A program made the translations under genes and the position numbers. Below, piece by piece: positions 25,286-37,532 of a stretch of DNA of 64,000 bases. The notes beneath the pieces were generated by a model. It saw nothing but the letters and a program-made list of their open reading frames with translations, searched no databases and was not told the DNA's origin. Position 1 is the first letter of the stretch. The number at the start of each line of letters is the position of its first letter. The DNA comes from Sapria himalayana. Its lineage: Eukaryota > Streptophyta > Magnoliopsida > Malpighiales > Rafflesiaceae. The stretch lies in contig JAREIK010003431.1 of assembly GCA_029783825.1 (NCBI GenBank), forward strand, positions 308,805 through 372,804, read 5' to 3'.

Positions 25286-26112
25286 CTATGAAGTACGGGT
25301 ATGAAAACGGACACGGGATATGACATGGCAGGATACGAGAATACGATAAATTTTAAAAAACTAGAATACTGATACAACTAGAATACGACATAATAAAAAA
25401 AATAAAGATAAAAATTATTTTCTTTATAAATATTAGGTATTTTATAAAATAAATAAAATATAATATATTATTTTATTTTATAAATATTAGGTATTTTATA
25501 AAATAAATAAAATATAATATATTATTTTATTTTATAAAATAAATATATTTTTTTATTTTATTTTATAAGATAATATTTATAATTATCTTATTTTATAAAA
25601 TAATATTTTATAATTATCTTATATTATAAAAAAATATATTTTTCTTTATTTTATAAAATAAAAATATTTTATTAAAATAAGAATCGAGCCCCGCCCAGCC
25701 TACAGAATCAAGCCCCGCCCATCCTACAGAATCACGCCCAGCCCAGAATACAGAATCATGCTCCGCCCAACCTACAGAATCACACCCCACTGCCCCCTCC
25801 CCATCGCCGCCCCTCAAAATTGTGCCCCTATCTCCCCACAGAATCACACCCACCACCATCCCACAGAATCAACCATTCGGCATCGTGGATGACGTCGGCC
25901 ACTCGACGTCGTTGGACATCGACCACTCGACGTTGTCGGCATGGATATGGTATCTGAATCATCCGTCTGATATGTCACATGGCGTATAGGACACAGATTG
26001 GTCAACAATATGCCACGTGGCATATCGAGCACGTATCCATGTTGTGTATGCACCGTGTCCACGTGTCGGACACGTGGAGACGACTATAGGGAGCCATATC
26101 TGTGCTTCCTTG
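25286..26112. mobile_element. Group D non-autonomous hAT, copy 1, nested in element E
   Basis: 827 bp with termini CTATGAAGTACGG and CTGTGCTTCCTTG, flanked by a perfect 8-bp duplication GGGGTGGG. Layout: left subterminal acggacacgg words, an AT-rich palindromic tract (ttttattttataaaataa), a C-rich 24-bp minisatellite, then cgtatccgacacgtgg-type palindromes at the right. The same layout occurs in copy 2 at 59637-60539. Frames of 66-81 residues inside are artefacts of the repeats. Confidence 0.88.
25681..25872. repeat. 24-bp C-rich minisatellite in a group D element
   Basis: Five to six imperfect units follow a consensus like CAGAATCAAGCCCCGCCCA. It is the counterpart of the longer C-rich array in group D copy 2. 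Confidence 0.75.
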
Positions 26113-26172
26113 GGGGTGGGGGTGAGGGTGGGGGTGAGGGTGGGGGTGGGTGTGGGAGTGGGGTACCTATTC
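26113..26172. repeat. G-rich GGGGTG/GAGGGT repeat at the element border
   Basis: Short units (gggggtg, agggtg) begin immediately after group D copy 1 and overlap its target duplication GGGGTGGG. The plus strand has several runs of four or five G and so could form G-quadruplexes. Confidence 0.8.
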
Positions 26173-26289
26173 CTAGAGGACCTCTGGATAAATGTACTAC
26201 TTCACAAACTCATTAAAGTACTTTGAATTCAATATGAAAACAAGAAGAAAGAAAAAAAGTATGTAGAAAAAGTGGTATATTTATTTATT

Positions 26290-27850
26290 TAAAAGGTCTC
26301 TTGTTCAATACTGTAAATGATCTTTATTGAATTCCTATGATAGATATTATTACAAATTTGGGTACTATTTTAAACCTCCATCAATGCACAAATTGAGGAT
26401 AATTTTAAAAAAGAGGTGAATAACCTAATATCATTATGAAAGATCACGAAAAAACTTAGAAATAATATAAATATTCAATTATATCAAATTGTTAGACAGA
26501 TAAAAAGAGTAGGTATATATCAATTTTTTGGTGAATATTCCTATTAACATTTGATTTATGAAATTAATTGATAGTTCAGATACAATAAAAAAATTGGAAA
26601 TTGATGTTCAGATATATTGATGATACGGTGGAAAAAATTAAGGAGAATATTATACAAATCATCATTGATAATACCTCTAATTATGTGAATGCTGGAATGA
26701 GACATATGAAAAAAATGAGAAGATTGTGATGATTTCCTTATGCTGCACATTGTATTGATTTGATGTTGACAAATATTGAAAAGTTAAATATTCATGATAC
26801 TATATTTGCTTGAACTAGGCAAGTAGTGATGTTCATATTTAGTCAACTTGAGTTTTTAGTTTGATGAGAATATTTTCAAAAAATCACAAACTTCTTTGTC
26901 CAGCAATTACATTATTTGCTACTTCATTTCTTACTCTTCAAAACCTTTATAAGCAAAATCAAGATCTTATTATAATGTTCTCCTTAGAAAATTAGTGTTC
27001 AAGCAAATGAACTAAAAAAATAGAAGAAATAAAAACTCAGAGTATAGTGTTGTGTTATCCAAATTTTTAGTCACATTATTTTTTGCATAAAGACCACTAT
27101 TCCATTAGTTAGTATCTTGAGAAAGATTGACTCAGAAGAAAGACCAGTCATGAATTATATTTATGAATTGATAGATTCTACTAAGAAGAATATTACATTT
27201 AATTGTAAGGGCATGAAAAAAAAATATGGTTCAATTTGGAGAAAAATTGATGCAAGATAAACTTTGCAATTTTATCAACCTTTACATGCAACAGGCTACT
27301 ATCTTAATCCTCAATTATAATATGAGGATAAATTTTTTAATATTACTGAAGTGAGGAAGAAATTATTTGAATGAATGGATAGGATGTTAGATTATCAAGA
27401 ATATTTAAAAACTGATATTCAGTTGGACTCATGTGACCAAGCAATTGATAAATTTGAAATTCATAATGCAATTGATTCTCGAACTTTAAAAAATCCTACA
27501 AACCGATGGATGCATTTTGGGGGTTCAATACTAGAGTTATAAAAGTTCATTATTCGAGTCATTAGTCTTACTTGTAGTGCTTCACGATATGAAAGAAATT
27601 GGAGCACATTTGTATACATATATTTATATTTCAATATTAGAGAACTTTATTTTATTTTAACTTATAATTTTCTTTATTTCATTATTTGCAGATACATACA
27701 AAAAAAATAGACTTGAACATCAAATATTAAATATTCTAGTGTATTTAAGGTGCAATAATAGATTGAGAGAACGAAATCTACTAAAAAAAATAAAATATTG
27801 ATCTGATTTTGATAGAAAAAATTGATTCGGATGATGAGTAAATTACGAAG
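26290..27850 (+). pseudogene. hAT transposase pseudogene (DUF659 plus hAT dimerisation domain)
   Basis: Across several frames, conserved blocks appear in family order. IIQIIIDNTSNYVNAG matches VVQVVTDNASNYVAAG. FPYAAHCIDLMLTNIEKL matches PCAAHCIDLMLEDIGKL. DSEERPVMNYIYELID matches the ...KPAMGYIYEAMD block, and LHATGYYLNPQ matches LHAAGYFLNPE. RVISLTCSASRYERNWS matches RVLSLTCSASGCERNWS, the C-terminal dimerisation core. After an intron-like break at about 27610-27690 the tail KNRLEHQILNILVYLRCNN continues. About a dozen stops and shifts make it inactive. This transposase type excises and reinserts hAT DNA in the nucleus; it is the only DUF659-type source visible for group B. Confidence 0.85.
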
Positions 27851-28664
27851 AAAGAAGATCCCCTCCCCCCCTTGATCTTTGTTGGCTTTAAGATAAAAAG
27901 TATTTCAATGTTGATGTTATTAGAATTGTGTCATCCTAACTTCCAACATACTCAAGCATCATCGGATCAAATCATTTTTTAATATTTCTACAAAATAAAA
28001 CTTAATAAAGTACCAAGATATTATACAAAAATTGAAGTCGTAAATTTTATTAAATTTAATAAAAAAACTTATAATATTTATACCTAATTATTAATTTATA
28101 TTTTTTACTATATACAAACAAATACAAAGACAGAGAAAGAATTCAATTTAATATCAATTAATAAAAATAAAGATTTAAATGAAATGAAGATACATGATAG
28201 TATATATTTTTCTACTTTTGATATATTAGATGAAGATGATGATGTCATTGAAGAGAAGAGTTTAAATTGAAGTAATTTACTTTAGTCATTATTTTATGAC
28301 TTTATTATGATTTTTTGTGAAAGTAGTAAACTAGTATATTTTTTTCATAATTCTAATGAATTATTTTCTTGTTTTTATTTATTTTTTTTAATTTATATTT
28401 TTAAAATATTAATTAATTATATATTGTGATGCTTAAAAAATATGTCTTAACACCTCGAGGCTTACGCCTCGCCTTTTAAAACTTTGCTAATAAGGGAGGA
28501 AAAATAATAGATTCAATGGTGAGAGTATGTGTGCAAGTAACAAAGATTAAAGTAAATTAGCATCATATTCAATAACTTTTAAACATTTGTCATTGGCTAC
28601 AATAACATTTTCAAAATATATATATATAAATAAAAAGTTACCATTTAAGGTTCTGAATGCACAA

Positions 28665-28666
<2 letters not shown>

Positions 28667-28698
<32 letters not shown>
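28667..28698. repeat. (GA)n microsatellite
   Basis: An uninterrupted GA run followed by gagagag-rich sequence to about 28765. It lies just outside element E. Confidence 0.9.
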
Positions 28699-28704
<6 letters not shown>

Positions 28705-28949
28705 AGAAATACATGCAAGTAAAGAAATAGAGAGAAAGAACATGAAAGAGAGAGAGAGATGAGAGAAGTCGAAGTAGAGGAAAAATATTATTAATTGATA
28801 AAACTATTTTTTATTTAACATGACCATACACATAGAAAAATAAATATGAGGTATGACATAGCACAAAAGTTGGATGCTCCTAAACAAATACAACAAAAAA
28901 ATTATAAATAAAAAACTCAACACATCTTTACATGTTAGGACATACATGT

Positions 28950-31900
28950 CATAAATTTATGTTCCACTAAGAGTTTTCTTGAATATATATAAAGTATGAT
29001 AGCTAATAGATACACAGATTATAACAGTCGAACCATCCTAAATTTTCTCCCATATAAAATGATAATCAATCTCAATATATTAAATCTGCTCAAAGAACAT
29101 TGAATACTTGCAATGTGTTGGGTTGGATGGGTATCACGGTAAAGAGTAATTGATCTCTGAACTAGTAGAGAAATCTCTTCCAAGAAGAGACTGGTCCACT
29201 AAAGTTTACAAGTCACTAATACCATAACTTTATAACATGCTCCTACAGTAAATCTTATGATAACCATTTTCATTGTATTTTTCCATGAAACAAGATTACT
29301 TGAACAAAATAATACAAAAACACACAACAAGTATCTTCTTTATAATCCCAGGAGCCCAATTAAATTCTAAAAAGCCTATACCAGATTATGTTCACAATAA
29401 TTAAACGTAACCTCATATTCTAAAGATTTTTTCACATGTTTGAGTATCCTAAATATTGCATCCATATAAATCTATCAAGAAGAATCAAGAAGGATCTAGG
29501 AAATAATAAATTATGTTGACAATGTAAATAATAGCTGACCTATTTACTATTAATTAATTAAATTTTCTTATAATTATCTTATTTCTAGTATAATCAAATG
29601 ATAAAACAATATCAATAAATAATTTATACTCGTATCAAATTGTGAATTAGTGGGTGTACAACCAAATTTATCCAGATCATATGAAATATTCTAAGCATAT
29701 CTCCTATGAAAAATAATAGTCATACCTACAAAGTATCCGACCTCTATACTAAAAGAAATACCTCAAACATCACAAATTCTTTGTTTAAAACTTAATTAAT
29801 AGAAATAATTTCAATTATCATATATTCAATTGATTATCTCATGTAATCATAATATTATTAAATATAACTAATATCATACTCACATCATGATCTATGTCAA
29901 AAGAAACATGAATATTTTTAATCACAACTTTTAAGACCAAACAAAATAAGTACCAAACAAAATATACAATATCATACCCTAAGAAACTATTATATGCGAT
30001 AAAGTACCTTCCATATTATGCACATCATACATACACTCCCAAGAAAAATGAATATTAATGTCTGTTGCATATACACTTCATCTAAATCACCATGAAGAAA
30101 CACATCTCATACATCTAACTAATACACAATCCAATTGTACAATGTTGCAATAGAATATAATAAACTAATCACAGTTATTTTGACCACAAGAAAAGAAATA
30201 TTCTAATAGTCAATATTATAGATCTTAAGTAAAAATCACTCAAAACTAACTTAACCTTGAGTTGATTAACATTTCCTCTAATCTCGAGTTCATCATATAC
30301 AAGCTTACCAACCTATTTATATCTCACTACAAGCTTATTTACCAATTTTGGGAAGAGATCTCATATATGAATATATGATATCACACTTAATTCTTCCAAC
30401 ATAGCATGTATCATCTTGGATAATTGAGTACCCCAAAATTTGTATTTGAGATCCTGCAACTATCAAATAATGATAAAACTATCAAATATATAATTTTAAA
30501 ATATGAATAAAAAATTCAAAATAAAGAATGATGAGTAGAACACATCTTTAGTTCATTCCATAATACAATAGAAATATTAAAATCATTACTTCGAGTTGAA
30601 TCAGCTAATACAAAAGAAAAAAAATTTAGAGCAAATTATGAATATATCCATCTAGTGTAGATCTTTAGATTGGAATCATTAAGTCTCTCAACCATCATCT
30701 TCCTCCCTTGTGGAGACTTGAACCTTGTTTTTGTGAGATAGTCACACTATGCTCATCTACTAAGTGCATTATCCTAGGAAATGTGCCACTACTCTCCTCA
30801 AAATCAATCATATAAGTCAAATCATGTATAAGCACATAAGCAGGGTCAATCATTACTCCCTCATGTAGAATAAGAACTAGGTAATGAAATGAGCTACTAC
30901 TATAATATTTATAGGTACGTTCAATTGAATTGAGTCCTTGAAAAAATATATCATAAAAAAAAGGAGACATCAACACTTATGATAATTCTCCTAGGCTCTA
31001 GTGAATAATATTTATACTTCTCTTACATACGTGAGTACCCAACAAAAGCACACTTGATAGCACGTGTAGTTATCTTCTCCTTATAAATAGAGAAATCCTA
31101 AACAGAATAAACACTCTCAAAAATCTAAGGTAGAATGTGAATAAATCTCTCAGGGATATAACAATTAAAATAAGATATAACCTAACAAAATAAAGGATAA
31201 CATCTGGTTAATGAAGAAATTAATATTTAACATTGTTTCTCCTCAATGTCAATTAGGCACACTCCTATGAAATAATTGTATCATAATCATTATATTTAGA
31301 TATCAAATTATTCTCTAAATTATATCATTCAATACATGAGTATCAACATAAGATATTTGATAAATCATCAAGAGCTCTTCAAATAAATATAAAAAATAAA
31401 TAAAAATATACTTTAATGCACTATTACTTTTTTACATCTTAATATCATATTCAAACTAAATCTTGATTTAATCATAATTTTTCAAAAGAATAAAAAAAAT
31501 TTAAGATCTTTGAAATATTGATAATCATATAAATCTAGTTAATCATCAACAAATATGATAAAGTATCTCAAATTATCATATATTGTCATCCTATAGGATC
31601 TTCAAATATCTAAGTAAATCAGATTGAATGTATTCCTTTTAATACTATCTCGTGTCGGATATAAAAATTTAGTATGTTTTCTTATTTGATATGTCTCATA
31701 ATTAATAGACATCACTTTTTTAATGAATAGCTCCAAAATCTTTAGCTTTTACAATAAAAAATATCTTAGTCGAGAGTAAATAACTATTGGATCAATAGTA
31801 ATGATGCATATAAAATGACTCATGTGGTTAAGAAGAACAAGTATAATCTATCATGCTCAATTGCCAGAAAAGTCATTTGTTTGGTCAGATGATCCTATAT
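28950..31900 (-). pseudogene. Ty1/copia pol remnant: integrase, RT and RNase H in order
   Basis: On the minus strand, blocks occur in copia order from high to low coordinate. At about 31480-31680 there is a decayed integrase core (an IHSDIWGP-like and F.DD-like block). At about 30980-31080 AIKCAFVGYSRM then RRIIISVDVSFF correspond to the integrase tail, family AIKC.FVGYS and R...S.DV.F. At about 30000-30190 DVFLHGDLDEVYMQQ is the RT block NAFLHGDLDEEVYMQQ. At about 29040-29120 YIEIDYHFIWEKI is the RNase H end HIEIDCHFVREK. Every block is broken by stops. The longest frame, 93 residues at 30695-30976, covers the linker after integrase. Confidence 0.8.
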
Positions 31901-33959
31901 AAAAACATCAGAAAAAAAAAATAATAACATAATCATGTTTCTTAAAAATAACTAACAAAAAATAAATTATAAATAAACTCTGATACATAAAAAATACATA
32001 TAAAAAAAATCACCAATATTTATATCATCATATTCCATAGCCCATATAATATTTCATTAGTCATGATAATATCAAAGCTTCCAGATTTTATAGAAAAAGT
32101 AAAAAATAATATGATTACCTGTAGCATGGGTATTAACCTCCTGAAGCCAGTACCCAACAATCCGAAATAAGATGATGAACGAAAAATTCAGGTAATGACT
32201 TGATGTAAATACACTTGATCCAGTGATACCCAAAGAATGTAGTCCAGAATACTCCCCCCAAGAAAGTATCACATCTCCAATAGACGTAGTCGTAGAAAAC
32301 CCAACTTGAGTAGATCTAGTAGTCTGTTATACAAGCTCTAAACCTTAAATGTTGTCCAGTACATTTCCTGAATATAACTTAACATCTCACAAAAAGAACA
32401 AATCATTACTACTTAAAAATATAAAACAAACCGTGTTGTGCCAGCACAATATGAATTTTTGGTGGTCCAATTAAATTATCATGACGTGCCAAACATAGAG
32501 GTGTCAAATAAACCGTATCAAACTGCATACACGAAATGATACCCTGTTGTGTAGTGCCGACACAACCACAATGTTAGTAGCTCAGCATGGCCCGAAGGCA
32601 TGATTTTCTACACCAGCAATATTGGGTCATGCTGGGTTGGACTGAGTCATGCCAAATCCGGCTTACAATGGCACGACACTACCAATGACAAGACACCTAG
32701 TCCAAAGCTGCTAAAATTTAGTAGTGTAAAATGGGCTGGGTGGCTCAGACATGACTTGAGGCAGGACGCAGTTCAGCCGTGCCTGAACTATCATAGCATA
32801 GTCCAAAACCATGACAAGACTCAAGTCATGCCGGCCCAAAGCACGATCCGATGACACAATTACCGTGCCTTGGACCTCATATCAGGTAACAGGCACAATC
32901 CGATTTGTCCGATGAGACAAGTACCGCCTGGTACACGTGACAGATTTTTTTACTTAACTCGCTTGAAACACATGGTGAATTTTTTTAATTAACCCTTCAT
33001 GTGGTTGGATGAGCACGTCCACTTGGCACGAACTAGGCGGACGTGAACGTGCCTCCCACCAAGTCCCAGCTCGATCAAGACCACGCCGAGGCTGAGGCTG
33101 AGCTCAGATTCTGAGCCCAAGCCAAAGCTTCTAGACTGTGTAGAAGCTTCAATTCTCATTTCTAAAGGACTGTTAGCAGTACAAAAAAATGTAAAAATCA
33201 GGCCATTGGATTCACTTCCTACCACCAAGATAGAAGATCTAGCAGCTATCAAATTTCTGTCTTCTTTAAATATAAAAAAATATTAAAAAATAAAAATAAT
33301 GTATATATATATATTCAAATCAAATCTCTCTCCTCTCAACTCCTCTCTCTCTCTCTCTCTTGTCTCTCCTCTCGATCTCGATTTTCTCTCTCTAAAGTTA
33401 AAATTTATAATTCTAGCTTAAGGATTTTTTTACAAAGTTTAAAGAACATTAATCATGAACGCGGAAAGCAAAAAATTTGAGTGCATGTTGTGACTTTTTC
33501 TATGCAATCCATAAACCTAACACTAATAGAGTATTATTTTTAAAATTTATATTTATTTTTTAAAATATTTTAATATCAATTAATTTTTAATTTATAAATT
33601 TTAATATAATTCATAAACTACAAAAAATTAGAAATGACAAAAAGTTAATTTAATGAAAATAAAATTAATATTAACATTAACATAGATAATATTAATAATA
33701 TTAAATCCTACAAAAAGATTTGAGACTGAAATTATATTTTCTCTCATGACCTCAATCATCTAAAAAATAAAAAATTAAAATAATATATATAATTTGGATA
33801 TATTATAACATAGTACAAAATAAAAATACCAGGAGCGTCGATGAATAATTACCAGAATATAAATATTAAAAATATTTATATACATGTAGGAGTGTATTTG
33901 GGACTGATAACCTAAAGAGACATGCTGATCATTACATCAAAAAATATAGTGGATCAGAT

Positions 33960-34356
33960 TAGAGGTGTCAACCGGGCAGGGCCGGCCCGGCCCGACACGA
34001 GGCACAGCACGGTTCGGCCGTGCCTGGGCCGGCCTGACACGTTTTTAAACCGTGCCCGGGCCAGGCACGGCGGCACGAGTTCTTCCTGTGCCGATTTCAC
34101 CCGGGCACGCGTGGGCGTGACCCGGCCCCTCCCGAAAAAAAGACCGCGGGTCGGGTCTGATTGGATCCCGACACGCAGTCCCGACTCCCGACCCAGCACG
34201 GCTTGCCGTGCCTACGGGCTGTGCCGTGCCCGGATGTTTTTAAACCGGGCCGGGCACGGTACAGGAACCGTGTTGTGCACGGCCCGGCACGGTAGCACGT
34301 TCGTGCCCTAAAAAAATGGGCCGGGCCGTGCCGGGCCGGGCCGTTTGACACCTCTA
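33960..34356. mobile_element. Group A non-autonomous hAT, best-preserved copy
   Basis: 397 bp. Left end TAGAGGTGTCAACCGGG, right end CCGTTTGACACCTCTA. The 8-bp flanks are GATCAGAT and GATTAGAT (7/8), which fits hAT. hAT copy iv is uninterrupted at the homologous site near 59095. The interior is exceptionally GC-rich and dense in GGCACGGCAC/CCGGGCCGGGC words with little CpG decay, so it is the youngest-looking member. The overlapping 81-129 residue frames on both strands are products of the palindromic, stop-poor sequence, not genes. Confidence 0.9.
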
Positions 34357-34399
34357 GATTAGATCTTAAGCAAACTCAACTCAAGCGGTTGGGTATTTA

Positions 34400-36620
34400 A
34401 GGCTAGATCTAATTCAGCTTTTATATTTACCCCATTTATATACCACAGCAACTTAAGGAAAGAAGACATGATCAAACTAATTACGACAATGTGTCTTCCA
34501 ATTTAATTTTCGAAAGATTATAGGGTAGTTAGTATCATGCAACTCTTTTTTCACCCTGAATATTATAGGATTCCTAAATCAAATGTAAAAATAACATTAT
34601 AAAATATTATAAATTAAAAAAAATAAATAATAAATAATAAATTTAAGCAATATAATGACATAGTATCCATAATATTTGATATCTAGACTATTCATGATGA
34701 CATATTTTTTACATGTCTCACCTCTCACTATGAAACTTATAAACTGACAATTAATTAAAAGATATCAGGAATTTCAAAAATTTTTTATCTTAATGATGAT
34801 CATGTCATATATGAGTACATGATAAGAATCTTTAGATATTATCATATTTAAAATAAAATATTTAGTATCACATTTGATAATGTATCTATCTATGAAATAA
34901 CCATCAGCATATTTGTTAAGACTATTAAAAATGAGCTATTAGAAAAAAAATTTCATATTATATATATTTATCATATTGTTGGCTTGATAGTACAAGAAAG
35001 ATGAAGATTATTTTTCCCACATTAAAAAATATACGAAACTCAGAATAATATCTTCGGCAAAAGATATTTTTCCCACATTATTTTTCCAACTAGCAGACAA
35101 AAGATATTTGGTAGTTTTTATTTGTCTCCATGTCTAAATAATAATAAATTTCAAATGGATACGAGACACTATTATAATTACACTTGACTGATATAAGAAT
35201 TATTTATTGAATACAAAATTGTAATATTTGACTACGTCAATAGTAAGGGTAACGAACTTATTATTGATGATAGAGATTATAATACAATAATTTTATTTAT
35301 GAAATTCCTGATATTTTTTTTGATATGACAAACATGTGTTTGTTAGTGTACACGATCACTATTTACGTTGCACTCAAGTGCATATGCAACATTAGTGACA
35401 TATTTCTGAAGTTTAGAGATGAGCAGATATTTAATGACATGACTATTGAGATAAAAACTAAATACTTAAAATACTTATCTACTATTCTATTTTTTTATTG
35501 TTTGGCTGCCAACACTAGGGTTAAGATTAAAAAGATATAGAATATTTTGACATACATATTCATGTGTATGAACAAGGAACACCTTCCTGAATGATTCATT
35601 TATGAAAAGTTGACCAAGTTATTTACATATTACTACACTAAGTAAGATAGTTGTTGGGTAATTACACTTTCACAGTAATGATTTTAAGATACAAAAAACA
35701 ACAAAAATAACAGAACAACAAATAATATATATCCAATTCACAATCTAATCATGACAGAATCAAAAAAAATAAGAAACAAAAACCAGAAATAATGTGGTTC
35801 GCTAGTCGCTCAGTACGACTAGCTACATCCACTAGAAAACACGTATGCATTATAGATTAAACTAAAAAAAATATCTTACAGTATGTGCAACGCAGAGACA
35901 ATCACGATAAATCACGTAGAGAGAGAGGGGGGATGATGAACTGTTCCAAATCCAAAAAAACAACAACCCAAAAATAAAAAAATACAAAACATTTATAATA
36001 AAAACTCTCGGTTCAATTAACCGGAGCGGGTCAGATCATTGGACAGATCAGGCTCTACTCCAAAAATTTCAGCCTGCTAACCGAACAATGGAATCTCTGT
36101 TATTGTGATATTGCTGCATCCCTAGCCTCTTAATATTTCCTTTCCTACAATTATATAAAAATATTAAAACAGAAATATTTGATTATACAAACAAATTATC
36201 AAAACAAATTATATATATAACAGTAATAATTATAGTCAGGCTCTGAGTATGAACATAAATACTATATTCAGAGATTATGATTTCTTCATTCAATTAGCGA
36301 GGAAAAATGATGAGATTTATCATCGAATAGGGAAGAGCTATTTCGGTACTTAGATACCGATTACTACTCAATCATATCACATAATTATATCAAGAACCTT
36401 AATATTTTATAATGGTATAAATTATTTGAGTCTACCTATCTCATGATATTTAAGATAACATAAGATCTACTGACTCGTCCTGTATTGAGCATAGTATCAA
36501 AGTCTAATTTTTTTGTTATCAATATCATTTCGAATAAAAAATTGAGATTACGATTAGATATCATTAAGATACTATGATGCATGAAAGATTAAGAAGATTC
36601 GAGATTGAATATCCAGGATT
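34400..36620 (+). pseudogene. hAT transposase pseudogene in copy ii
   Basis: This is nucleotide-level homologous to 59110-61500 over its whole length. The frame 35325-35540 gives MTIEIKTKYLKYLSTILFFY, which corresponds to the region before the LDPR..K motif of RICESLEEPER-like transposases (M...FLKYW). Near 36440-36600 a decayed copy of ILSKMARDILTIPISTVASE is visible as LLTRPVLSIVSKSN. Stops, frameshifts and the solo LTR disrupt it. Confidence 0.65.
35652..36231 (+). repeat. Solo LTR (copia-type), plus orientation
   Basis: About 580 bp starting TGTTGGGTAATTAC, inserted in hAT copy ii. A 5-bp duplication ATAGT flanks it (35647-35651 and 36232-36236). hAT copies iii and iv are uninterrupted at the same point (copy iii: TATAATTATAGTCAGAC). 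It matches the LTR at 52319-52907 in inverted orientation. It carries GTGGTTCGCTAGTCG and a short hairpin, GCTAGTCG-7 nt-CGACTAGC, at 35801-35823. No internal retroelement sequence adjoins it. Confidence 0.8.
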
Positions 36621-37244
36621 ATACTGAAACAATAGCAAATGAGTTACTAGCAGATGATGACTCATGAGACTTTAATAATATTGATCACACCACTAGTGAT
36701 ATCATCAGACATTTATGCGAAGATGATCATTTGTATACTTATACCGATTGACATTAGGAATGAGCTTGCATGTCATGTCGTATGATTATGATTGATAATT
36801 TTTATTTTATTTTGTTGTGACGTATTTTTTTGAATATAATTGGATAATAATTGAATATTGATAAATTTATTTTTTTATGATTTATATGAAATAAATTAAT
36901 AATATAATATCGAAACTCATAATGAGCAACTTAAAATTTAAAATTTATAAAAAAAAATTAAAATCATTAAACCTCAACAGGTGACTGGTTTACCGTGCAG
37001 ACCATCATGGCCAAGCATGAGTCATAATCAAGTCATGTCGTAATCAAGTCATAGACATATCTGCCCATTCTCGGGTCAGACGAGCCATGCCAAGCCGACC
37101 ATAATCAAATCATGTCAGGCCATGCCAGGCCGACCACAATCAAGTAGTGTCATATCAGGTCATGTCAAGCACAGCATGATAGCCTAACTGCCACCATAAA
37201 ACAGGTCATGTCAGCACGAAACAGCCTATTTGACATCTTTAAAC

Positions 37245-37500
37245 TGACTAGGTAGTGGCAAAGGGCCCAGACTAGCCACATGCACGACATTACCAATGGT
37301 TACACTCGATCCAATGCTGCCCAAACAGGGTAGTGGCCAAAGGACTAGACTAGCCATAGCCTAGTGCCCAATGCCCACTTGGCAATGACCAAAGGCCCTA
37401 AGGCTAGACCCACTAACTAGTGTCATGGCTCTTCCTACTAAGACACTACAATAACTAGTGCCTCTGCCCCTGCCATGGGGCAAGGTGTTGCATAGGAAGT
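37245..37500. repeat. Short GC-rich tandem-like repeat
   Basis: Imperfectly repeated words (gtagtggccaaagg, ctagactagcca, aactagtg) fill the gap between two group A-type regions. This may be the expanded interior of another group A element whose ends are lost. Confidence 0.45.
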
Positions 37501-37532
37501 AGGTTGTGGATAACTATGACACTGATCAATTT

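Larger units (their letters stand above)
23759..28486 (+). mobile_element. DUF659-type hAT transposon (element E), complete but decayed
   Basis: 4,728 bp flanked by a perfect 8-bp duplication, CTAATAAG (23751-23758 and 28487-28494). Termini are CAATGTTTTAAAA and TTTTAAAACTTTG, an inverted pair with one mismatch. Subterminal words such as CGAGGCTTACGCCTCGCC resemble those in group B elements. The interior holds a hAT transposase pseudogene (26290-27850) and a nested group D element (25286-26112, itself with a perfect duplication). It sits next to the minus-strand copia remnant ending at about 23460. Confidence 0.9.
32496..37241 (+). mobile_element. RICESLEEPER-type hAT, copy ii, with nested inserts
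   Basis: The left end TAGAGGTGTCAAATA at 32496 and right end TTGACATCTTTA at 37241 are group A-type termini. In between are GC-rich group A-like ends (32500-32960, 36970-37241) and a CT-rich leader-like stretch (33330-33410). Transposase remnants occur at about 34700-35000 (block aligned to FHVRCCAHILNL), at 35325-35540 and at 36400-36620 (dimerisation domain). Two later inserts are a group A element (33960-34356) and a solo LTR (35652-36231). Without them it is about 3.8 kb, a normal size for an autonomous hAT. The 8-bp flanks (GCCAAACA, AACTGACT) do not match, so the outer limits are tentative. Confidence 0.55.

Noticed and set aside
33922..34351. Overlapping frames of 129, 81 and 84 residues on both strands
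   Set aside because: They fall exactly on a GC-rich, stop-poor group A hAT with palindromic words; frames on both strands are expected from composition and none has a domain.
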